From positions 1 through 42,076 of the IMG/VR virus record IMGVR_UViG_3300034190_002486: 42,076 nt of DNA. One strand, 5' to 3'. Below are positions 36,916-42,076 of the stretch, one piece after another. The translations under genes and the position numbers were made by a program. How positions within the stretch are numbered: the first letter of the stretch is position 1; every line of letters starts with the position of its first letter. The stretch comes from a virus. The notes beneath the pieces are model-generated. The model did not search any database. It was not told the origin of the DNA and saw only the letters and a program-made list of their open reading frames with translations.

Positions 36916-37344
36916 ATGCAAACGGTTAATTACGAAATTATCAAACAGTTCGAGGGTCTACGGCTTGAGGCTTACAAATGCCCTGCCGATGTATGGACAA
37001 TCGGCTACGGTCACACAAATAAGGTCAAACAAGGCGATGTAATCACAGAAGGAGAGGCTGATATTCTGCTTGCTCTCGATGTGCAAGAGGCCGAGCGCGC
37101 TGTTAGTTCTTATGTTGACGTGGATATCAATCAAAATCAATTCGACGCACTGGTGAGCTTTGTGTACAACTTAGGCGCGGGTAACTTTAAGTCGTCCACA
37201 TTACTAAAGAAGCTTAACCAAGGTGATTATCTTGGTGCGGCTAATGAGTTTCACCGATGGAACAAAGCAGGCGGTAAAGTGTTGCGCGGCCTAGTTCTCC
37301 GCCGTGAAGCTGAAGCAAATCTATTTATTGGAGTTAAAGCATGA
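36916..37344 (+). CDS. Endolysin, GH24 lysozyme
   Basis: 142 residues from ATG 36916. This start is preferred to ATG 36904: GGTGG lies 5 nt upstream, and a perfect TATAAT is exactly 30 nt upstream, the spacing seen throughout the window. Catalytic pattern E-8aa-(D/C)-5aa-T: Glu13 (QFEGLRLEAY), Cys22, Thr28 (WTIGYGHT). Later DALVSFVYNLGAGNF and LRGLVLRREAE blocks are typical of T4/P22-type lysozymes that cut peptidoglycan. No signal or SAR segment is visible, so a holin would be needed for release. Confidence 0.92.
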   Translation: MQTVNYEIIKQFEGLRLEAYKCPADVWTIGYGHTNKVKQGDVITEGEADILLALDVQEAERAVSSYVDVDINQNQFDALVSFVYNLGAGNFKSSTLLKKLNQGDYLGAANEFHRWNKAGGKVLRGLVLRREAEANLFIGVKA

Positions 37345-37562
37345 ACAAATTCGCATTAATCGCAAATGTAGTCGCAAAGATTGGACCTAAAGTTAAAGGT
37401 TGGATTTTCGCAGATGGTAAGTTTCAAAAGACTCGCGCCATTATTATGCTTGTTGGTTTTGGTTTGATCGCCTTGAGTGTTGAATACTTCGGTGCGGCCA
37501 ATACGCAAATCTCACTAGAGCTACTAGACGCACTAAGCGACATGATTGGTTATGTAGAGTGA
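37341..37562 (+). CDS. Small membrane protein next to endolysin (73 aa)
   Basis: Overlaps the endolysin stop (ATGA). A basic N-terminal amphipathic part (VAKIGPKVKGWIFADGKFQKTR), one hydrophobic helix (AIIMLVGFGLIALSVEYF) and an acidic C-terminus. Its place suggests a lysis function such as holin, antiholin or spanin component, but one membrane pass and no known motif leave it open. Confidence 0.65.
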   Translation: MNKFALIANVVAKIGPKVKGWIFADGKFQKTRAIIMLVGFGLIALSVEYFGAANTQISLELLDALSDMIGYVE

Positions 37563-37618
37563 TGCAAGTCACACTTTAGAATCAATCTAATTGTAATCCT
37601 CGTTGTAGTTGGTAAAGT
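37559..37618 (+). promoter_or_regulatory. CRP-type promoter, operator near -59.5
   Basis: Operator GTGATGCAAGTCAC (37559-37572) overlaps the stop codon of gene 37341-37562. The -10 TAAAGT (37613-37618) is 30 nt from ATG 37649. The -10 sits in the apical loop of the terminator hairpin 37595-37643. Confidence 0.8.
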
Positions 37619-37647
37619 TATTCCAACACAAACAGCGAGGATTTTTT
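37595..37647 (+). terminator. Long terminator hairpin with promoter in the loop and ribosome site in the arm
   Basis: Outer stem AATCCTCG/CGAGGATT (37595-37602/37636-37643), extended inward by TTGT-GTTGG/CCAAC-ACAA with small bulges, then six T. The loop holds the -10 TAAAGT and the 3' arm holds GAGGA, the Shine-Dalgarno of the MazG-like gene. Confidence 0.82.
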
Positions 37648-37648
37648 A

Positions 37649-38053
37649 ATGTGTGATTACCGAAAATCAATTAACCACCAATTCACTCAGCAGCACGTAA
37701 CTGATAGCGCTAACTACCTATCTGAGTTGTGTCACGGCCTAGCTAATGAGTCTGGTTGGTGGCAGGAAGGCGACAAGGAAAACCCTTTATCAATCCCATC
37801 CAAACTTGCTCTCGTTCATTCTGAAGTGTCTGAGGCGATGGAAGCGCACCGCAAAGATCTGCACGATGACCACTTGCCAAGTCGGAAAGGCTTTGAGGTT
37901 GAACTAGCAGACGCAGTAATTCGAATTATGGACTTGGCAGGGGCGTATGACTTAGACTTAGGCGGCGCAATTGCAGAGAAGTTAATTTACAACACGCAGC
38001 GTGAAGACCATAAACTTGAGAATCGCGCTAAACAAAACGGCAAAACTTACTAA
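37649..38053 (+). CDS. MazG-like nucleotide pyrophosphohydrolase
   Basis: 134 residues with the MazG fold pattern: SKLALVHSEVSEAMEAHRKDL (ExxE metal site), then FEVELADAVIRIMDLAGAYDLDL (ExxxD). These all-alpha enzymes hydrolyse NTP or dNTP to the monophosphate, and phage versions may act on modified nucleotides or on ppGpp-related signalling. First gene of the CRP-type operon 37649-39417. Confidence 0.85.
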   Translation: MCDYRKSINHQFTQQHVTDSANYLSELCHGLANESGWWQEGDKENPLSIPSKLALVHSEVSEAMEAHRKDLHDDHLPSRKGFEVELADAVIRIMDLAGAYDLDLGGAIAEKLIYNTQREDHKLENRAKQNGKTY

Positions 38054-38071
38054 CCAATAGGAAATATAAAA

Positions 38072-38377
38072 ATGGAATATCCAGAATACGAAGTCAGCAA
38101 CCAAACTCTAAAGGACATCATCAACAATATCCCAGAAGACAAATGGGACGCGGTAATGTTTGATTTAGGTGCAATGCTAAAGCAAGTATCAGGAACAATG
38201 AAAGTTATCAAAGCTACCGCTGAGGTTCTTAATGTAGACCCTACCGATGTCGTCCAGCTTGGCGATACAATGACTTGGGTTGATGACGGCAAGTGCGAAA
38301 ACTCAATCGCATTCACTAACGGCGAAGAAGAAGTCGCTGAAATGAAATTCACTGAATCTGGACTGGAGATTAAATAA
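38072..38377 (+). CDS. Hypothetical acidic protein (101 aa)
   Basis: Acidic protein with a helical N-terminal half and beta-rich C-terminal half (VQLGDTMTWVDDGKCENSIAFTNGEEEVAEMKF). No family recognised. Its stop overlaps the SSB start (TAATG), suggesting a function linked to SSB or simple coupling. Confidence 0.7.
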   Translation: MEYPEYEVSNQTLKDIINNIPEDKWDAVMFDLGAMLKQVSGTMKVIKATAEVLNVDPTDVVQLGDTMTWVDDGKCENSIAFTNGEEEVAEMKFTESGLEIK

Positions 38378-38868
38378 TGTCACATATCGTAAGCGGAAAA
38401 CTACGCAAAGCACCATTCATTAAAGAAGGTTGCGGCCCACAAGGTGATTCAACAATGTTCATTATTGAACTTTCTGAAATGAATAAGGACTGGCAAACAC
38501 AAGAGAAGTCATACACCAACTATAAAGCTATGTTCTTCGCTAAGACTGACGCGGCCAAGGGTTACTATCATAAGGCGTTCGCTGAAGGTTCATTCGTTGT
38601 GGTGCAGTCTGAGAAGCTTAAAGTGGATACATTCCAAACTGATAGCGGTGTTACCTATGTAACTCTAAATATGGAAAACGCACGACTAGAAGGCGCTATG
38701 ATTTTTGAGGATATGATTGAAGAGGTATCAAAAGTTGCAGCTCAAATGCCACAGCAACCGCAGCAACAGCAGCAAGGTTGGGGTCAACCTCAACAGCCGC
38801 AAGCTCAACAACAGCAACAACAGCAGCAACAGCCACCTATGGATTATTCGGACGATATTCCCTTTTAA
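38377..38868 (+). CDS. ssb: Single-stranded DNA-binding protein with Gln-rich linker
   Basis: 163 residues. About 1-120 fit an OB-fold-like core. A linker at about 125-155 is almost all Gln and Pro, and the end DYSDDIPF is the classic acidic SSB tip that recruits replication and repair proteins. It coats single-stranded DNA during replication and recombination. It is located far from the other replication genes, on the same strand. The Gln tract is coded by CAA/CAG repeats and may vary in length. Confidence 0.82.
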   Translation: MSHIVSGKLRKAPFIKEGCGPQGDSTMFIIELSEMNKDWQTQEKSYTNYKAMFFAKTDAAKGYYHKAFAEGSFVVVQSEKLKVDTFQTDSGVTYVTLNMENARLEGAMIFEDMIEEVSKVAAQMPQQPQQQQQGWGQPQQPQAQQQQQQQQQPPMDYSDDIPF

Positions 38869-38891
38869 ATCAATAACTTAACTAAACAATC

Positions 38892-38909
38892 TGGCGGCTT
38901 CGGTCGCCA
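38892..38909 (+). other. UUCG tetraloop hairpin
   Basis: TGGCGGC-TTCG-GTCGCCA, 7 pairs with one G-U, very stable, no T-run. It lies between ssb and the next gene, perhaps protecting or separating the messages. Confidence 0.6.
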
Positions 38910-38921
38910 TAAAGAGGAAAT

Positions 38922-39164
38922 ATGAAATCAGTATTATTTGGATTCTTTATTGGTGGTGTTGTTCTTCTTCTTCACGGAGTTGTTGAGACGGCAATTAATG
39001 ACCACCCAATCGAAGAGGCTGCGGAGTACGAGGTTTCGTGTGTTGATGATATATTGACTGGTAGATTTCTATTTATTGATGGTCAATACTTTAGACACGG
39101 TGCAACTAAGGCTACGTGGATTCCATTAAAGCAGTGTGGGCTTGAACCTGTGGAGGATAACTAA
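38922..39164 (+). CDS. Small N-anchored membrane protein (80 aa)
   Basis: N-terminal hydrophobic helix (VLFGFFIGGVVLLLHGVV, residues 4-21), then an acidic soluble domain of about 55 residues with two Cys (SCVDD, QCGLEP). GAGGAAA ribosome site. Probably anchored with its domain in the periplasm or cytoplasm. No family recognised. Confidence 0.7.
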   Translation: MKSVLFGFFIGGVVLLLHGVVETAINDHPIEEAAEYEVSCVDDILTGRFLFIDGQYFRHGATKATWIPLKQCGLEPVEDN

Positions 39165-39271
39165 TGCCAGATGAAACAATGGAACAATACTACGAAAGAA
39201 AGTGGATTGAGACAGGTGATTTGAATTACCTTGAACTGGCTAATAAGTTGAGAAGTAAGGAAGGTGATTGA
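39164..39271 (+). CDS. Small acidic protein (35 aa)
   Basis: ATG 39164 overlaps the preceding stop (TAATG) and its TGA overlaps the next ATG. Helical, acidic (YYERKWIETGDLNYLELANKL). Supported by overlaps only. Confidence 0.55.
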   Translation: MPDETMEQYYERKWIETGDLNYLELANKLRSKEGD

Positions 39272-39417
39272 TGGAGAATCCAACAAAGCAAGATTGCCAG
39301 TTGTGGATTAATGAACTTGCAGTACAACAAGCTGGAATGCTATGTGCGCACACTGGTATTAAGGATTTTGATTGGATTAGACAGCAAGTCTATTCATGGT
39401 GGAGAGTGATGGAGTAA
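39271..39417 (+). CDS. Small Trp-rich protein (48 aa)
   Basis: ATG 39271 overlaps the preceding stop (TGATG). Contains QLWINELAVQQAGMLCAHTGI and a C-terminal FDWIRQQVYSWWRV with three Trp. No family recognised. Last gene of the operon, before a bidirectional terminator. Confidence 0.6.
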   Translation: MENPTKQDCQLWINELAVQQAGMLCAHTGIKDFDWIRQQVYSWWRVME

Positions 39418-39420
39418 ATA

Positions 39421-39450
39421 AAACAAAGCCCCTAATTAAAGGGGCTTTTT
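39421..39450. terminator. Bidirectional terminator between convergent operons
   Basis: AAAGCCCCT/AGGGGCTTT perfect 9-bp stem, 6-nt loop, T-run on the plus side and A-run on the other. Confidence 0.88.
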
Positions 39451-39452
39451 GT

Positions 39453-39995
39453 TTATGAAGTGGCGTTAAGTTGCCAGTAGAATGTCAAGCCATCCACGAC
39501 ATTGCCATTATTTACGGTATCCGATGGCGCGGCAAGTGTTATCGCTCCAGCTCCAGAGTTATACATAGCCCATCTAATCGACTCCCCAGGGTTCCAAGTA
39601 TCAACGCCTGAAGATTTGGTTTGGCTATTGTCAGAGTTATTTGGCACTTCACTTGTTCGTAGTGAAAATGGATTTTCAGTAAATGACACACCATCATCAC
39701 TACTTCTTTCCGACCATAACTGTAAGTTTCCAGCACCGCCAGCACCTTGAACTATCTGATAGGTGGCTGTACCTTGCATTGAGAACGTCTTCGTTGATGT
39801 ATTCTTAACTAAACCCGTCGCAGCATCTAAAACAATAAAATCAGGTGAAGACGATGGAAATAGAGCAACGCCAGTCAAGTAGGTAGGCGAGTTAGGGTCT
39901 GTACTAACTGCAATTTGGTCTACAGTGTACGCGCCGAAGTGTAGATTTGCACCACCGCCGCCACCTTCATTGTAAAAATTAGTAACACAAGGCAT
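39453..39995 (-). CDS. Putative virion decoration or fibre protein
   Basis: 180 residues, rich in Gly, Ser, Thr and Asn and poor in charge, with a Gly5 run near the start and a beta-sandwich-like C-terminal half (WSERSSDDGVSFTENPFSLRT...WNPGESIRWAMYNSGAGAITL). Location downstream of the capsid gene suggests a head fibre or decoration protein. No family is certain. Confidence 0.6.
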   Translation of the reverse strand: MPCVTNFYNEGGGGGANLHFGAYTVDQIAVSTDPNSPTYLTGVALFPSSSPDFIVLDAATGLVKNTSTKTFSMQGTATYQIVQGAGGAGNLQLWSERSSDDGVSFTENPFSLRTSEVPNNSDNSQTKSSGVDTWNPGESIRWAMYNSGAGAITLAAPSDTVNNGNVVDGLTFYWQLNATS

Positions 39996-40003
39996 AAATC
40001 CCC

Positions 40004-40243
40004 CTAAGCAAAAACAACAACGTCAGCGCTGTCGGTGTAAATGCGGCCTAACAATGGAGTGTAAGGCTCCCACATAAACGGAGACGCGCCCAATACCATA
40101 GGCTCACCATCATTCAAGATAATCGTTGCGTCAACTGTGCCTTGGTTCTGGATGGCGATAATTGGCGCATTGTAAGTACCTTGAATCTCGACATTAGTTG
40201 CAGCTGTTAATGCATAACCTTTAATGTGCTGATTTGATTTCAT
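40004..40243 (-). CDS. Small beta-rich virion-associated protein candidate (79 aa)
   Basis: 79 residues of alternating beta pattern (TNVEIQGTYNAPIIAIQNQGTVDATIILNDG), without charge clusters. It lies between a coiled-coil protein and the putative decoration protein, with overlap upstream (ATGA). Probably part of the capsid decoration set, on context only. Confidence 0.62.
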   Translation of the reverse strand: MKSNQHIKGYALTAATNVEIQGTYNAPIIAIQNQGTVDATIILNDGEPMVLGASPFMWEPYTPLLGRIYTDSADVVVFA

Positions 40244-40467
40244 AACTTAGCGCCTTTTAACTTTGCAAGTGCAGCCTGTACAGTCTCAGCTTCAGACTTT
40301 ACGCCGACCTTTTCCATCATCTTGCGAATCTCAAAGTTTGACATTTGAGGATTTTCGATAAGTGATTTATTGTGCGCTTCTTGGAACTCAGCACGTGCAG
40401 ATTTTAGGTTTGCCTCTGCTTTTGCTAGGTTTTCTTGCGCGATTTCAAGTTCTGTTTTCTTTGCCAT
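40240..40467 (-). CDS. Coiled-coil protein (75 aa)
   Basis: Helical N-terminal 40 residues (ELEIAQENLAKAEANLKSARAEFQEAHN) form a clear coiled coil. The C-terminus has a helix-hairpin look (MSNFEIRKMMEKVGVKSEAETVQAALAKL). GGAG ribosome site. It might be a small capsid accessory protein near the capsid gene. Confidence 0.66.
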   Translation of the reverse strand: MAKKTELEIAQENLAKAEANLKSARAEFQEAHNKSLIENPQMSNFEIRKMMEKVGVKSEAETVQAALAKLKGAKL

Positions 40468-40481
40468 TTTTATCTACTCCG

Positions 40482-41231
40482 CTATTCTATGTGCCATTCT
40501 GGGAATGATTCTGACTTGAACCTTCTGCTTATAGCTGAAATTCCAACGTCAAACTTAAAGCTTATTTCTTCAAGTGTTTGAAACTTGCCCTTTGGGGTAT
40601 TATACACTCTCCTTTTCTTCTTGCCGAACACGGCTTCTTTATTGCTCCATCCCAAGTTTCTTATTCTGTTTTTTATATTCCAAGCTGACGTTCCAGACTC
40701 TTCAGCCCACTGGACAAGTGGCTTAATTTCTCCGTCAATCTCAATCATGACGGTATTTCTCTTATTCCTGGCGTTTTCTTTTTTTGTTGCCCATCTGCAA
40801 TTGTCTGGCTCGTAGTTTCCGTTTGTATCTATTCTATCTATCTCGTGCTTATTTGTTGGCCTAAGACCCATGTCCTTAATGAAGTTCTCAAATGAATCAA
40901 TCCACCTTTCGCAAACTGATATACCTCGACCTCCGTAGTTTTTGTATCCAGCGGAGCTATCTAGGTAGCACCTTCTTTTCATTGCTTGCCATATAGTGTA
41001 GTTCTCGTATCCCTCTTTGTTATTAGCCTTTCTTGACATCGAGCAACCGTGAGTTGAATGCTTTTCACTCCTTGACTTATTAGCGCACTTTCTACACCTA
41101 ACTGAATTTCCCCTGTCAATATTATTCTTGTCATATTCAGAAATATCACCGCAGTCACACTCCGCCATGCATCTAGATCTAGTTCCTCTACCGTCAGCTC
41201 TTTTAACTGTCCAAACCTTTATTATCTTCAT
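40482..41231 (-). CDS. Free-standing homing endonuclease (HNH-related)
   Basis: Start at 41231 directly after a terminator U-run. 249 residues. An N-terminal zinc-ribbon-like part (CDCGDISEYDKNN...CRKC). The signature IWQAMKRRCYLDSSAGYKNYGGRGISVCERWIDSFENFIKDMG follows, then IDRIDTNGNYEPDNCRWATKKENARNKR (about 85-170). Two C-terminal helix-turn-helix repeats (NUMOD-like) complete it. Such genes spread by cutting alleles that lack them. It sits just downstream of the major capsid gene. Confidence 0.85.
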   Translation of the reverse strand: MKIIKVWTVKRADGRGTRSRCMAECDCGDISEYDKNNIDRGNSVRCRKCANKSRSEKHSTHGCSMSRKANNKEGYENYTIWQAMKRRCYLDSSAGYKNYGGRGISVCERWIDSFENFIKDMGLRPTNKHEIDRIDTNGNYEPDNCRWATKKENARNKRNTVMIEIDGEIKPLVQWAEESGTSAWNIKNRIRNLGWSNKEAVFGKKKRRVYNTPKGKFQTLEEISFKFDVGISAISRRFKSESFPEWHIE

Positions 41232-41264
41232 AAAAAAATACCCCAATCAAATGACTGGGGTATT
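41232..41264 (-). terminator. Terminator after major capsid gene
   Basis: AATACCCC/GGGGTATT 8-bp stem, 12-nt loop, seven U, then at once the ATG of the homing endonuclease. A TATAAT (41262-41267, minus) overlaps the 5' arm and could start that gene. Its only Shine-Dalgarno (GGGG) is in the 3' arm. Confidence 0.85.
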
Positions 41265-41267
41265 ATA
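41262..41267 (-). promoter_or_regulatory. Possible -10 before homing endonuclease
   Basis: Perfect TATAAT on the minus strand overlapping the terminator's 5' arm; only a weak TTCAAC -35 is present. Confidence 0.4.
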
Positions 41268-41296
41268 ACGCAAATTATATTATAGTTGAAACACTA

Positions 41297-42076
41297 TCAA
41301 CCATTGGTTACCAAGAAGGACATTGCCACGTTCTTAGAATCCCAGATTTGCTCCCAGTTCGCCGCGCTTTGTAGCTCTGCGTAAGTAGCAAACTGACCAG
41401 CGATACCAGAACCTGGAGAGCCTTTGAAGCTGAAACCAACGGGCATGATGATGTCAGTGCGACGAGTGATCCAGAAATCTTGACCTGTACCGTTACCCGC
41501 TTTAGGGTCGCGGTCGAACTCAGTGTCTCGAATCGTTGGTGGATTACCCTCACCAGAACGCATTGCACCCGCACCAAACAGAATTGACGTGAATGTAGGG
41601 CGGTTCGTACCTTGAACAACTGGCAGGCCATCATCAACAATCACGCGCTTACCTTCAAACGTCTCGAAAGAAGTGTTTGAAACTGGATCGTGTTGTTCAA
41701 CTAGAGCTCGCATTTTACGCAGGCCGTAGTAAACAGTTGAGTGCATCGCGATTGCAGCGATATTGTCCATATCACCTTTTAGCTCAAGAGCCGCAAGGAA
41801 GTTAAGAGCAGATGCGCGCTCAGCGTCGGTGATAGCACCGGCAGCATCAGTGGCAACGTTCTTAATTAGGTCGCCAGTACCAGCAGCGTTAAGGTTGTAA
41901 ATACCTACCGCTGAGTTGATAAGACGCTTTTGGTTATCGGTAGCCCAATATGTACCAACTTGCGCAGATACACCTTTGAACGGGTCGTTGTATGCCATGG
42001 CTTGAGCTAGGTTCATTGCAGACCAACCAGCAGAACGTGTAGCACGACGCCACAAGTGAGTCTGGTTTTCGATTTT
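41297..42076 (-). CDS. Major capsid protein, N-terminus outside window
   Basis: The last 259 codons of a capsid gene; the frame is open through the right edge. The internal TTG at 42055 is not the start. Motifs are DMDNIAAIAMHSTVYYGLRKMRALVEQ, FETFEGKRVIVDDGLPV, FTSILFGAGAM, TEFDRDPKAG and IMPVGFSFKG. They fit a widespread siphovirus and podovirus major capsid family with an HK97-like fold. It is followed by a terminator, as expected for a very strongly expressed gene. Confidence 0.87.
   Translation of the reverse strand, partial: KIENQTHLWRRATRSAGWSAMNLAQAMAYNDPFKGVSAQVGTYWATDNQKRLINSAVGIYNLNAAGTGDLIKNVATDAAGAITDAERASALNFLAALELKGDMDNIAAIAMHSTVYYGLRKMRALVEQHDPVSNTSFETFEGKRVIVDDGLPVVQGTNRPTFTSILFGAGAMRSGEGNPPTIRDTEFDRDPKAGNGTGQDFWITRRTDIIMPVGFSFKGSPGSGIAGQFATYAELQSAANWEQIWDSKNVAMSFLVTNG

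Noticed and set aside
1-42076. Prophage or lysogeny module
   Set aside because: No integrase, excisionase, attachment site pair or CI/Cro pair could be identified. Absence within a partial genome is not proof, but no claim is made.

Overview
The window is a 42-kb piece of the genome of a tailed double-stranded DNA bacteriophage with a siphovirus (long, flexible, non-contractile) tail. The evidence is terminase small and large subunits, portal, SPP1 gp7/Mu F-type head morphogenesis protein, major capsid protein, tail tube, G/GT tail chaperones with a -1 frameshift, tape measure and lambda-like tail-tip genes. Genes are tightly packed with ATGA/TAATG overlaps, many encode very small proteins, and no bacterial housekeeping gene is present. 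Both ends cut through genes: the major capsid gene runs off the right end and a small basic ORF off the left end. No integrase or CI-like repressor is visible. Composition, gene families and CRP-type operators suggest a gammaproteobacterial, probably marine Vibrio-like, host. That host assignment is inference.

Layout. 1-12502 (minus): small accessory genes interleaved with head morphogenesis, portal, terminase and holin-like genes, then a long run of small accessory and helix-turn-helix genes. 12503-13086: large divergent regulatory region. 13087-20386 (plus): early replication and recombination genes (DUF4373 helicase loader carrying origin-like iterons, DnaB-like helicase, degenerate TOPRIM protein, VRR-NUC nuclease, RecE-like exonuclease with a partner). 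20420-33819 (minus): tail and connector genes with a free-standing HNH gene and a Lar anti-restriction gene. 33820-34241: second divergent region with the same short motifs as the first. 34242-35470 (plus): small accessory genes. 35500-36003 (minus): head adaptor. 36340-36510: tRNA-Ser and tRNA-Arg, then a gene-free structured stretch. 36916-39417 (plus): endolysin, membrane protein, MazG-like enzyme, SSB and small genes. 39453-42076 (minus): virion-associated small genes, a second free-standing homing endonuclease and the major capsid gene.

The most striking feature is regulatory. Twelve intergenic sites match the CRP (cAMP receptor protein) consensus, GTGA-N6-TCAC, two of them with one mismatch. 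Each sits at a fixed distance from a -10 hexamer: eight are centred at exactly -41.5 (class II geometry) and four at -59.5 or -60.5 (close to class I). The -10 in turn lies 29-34 nt, nearly always 30 or 31, before a start codon. These promoters drive the accessory cassettes and the Lar gene. Structural genes instead tend to follow an extended -10 (TGnTAAAAT type), often directly followed by an intrinsic terminator hairpin. In several CRP-type modules the -10 lies inside the loop of a terminator-like hairpin, so read-through transcripts would fold the hairpin while transcripts starting there cannot. I read this as a phage-wide set of insulated accessory cassettes placed under host catabolite control, with separate late promoters restarting the virion genes.
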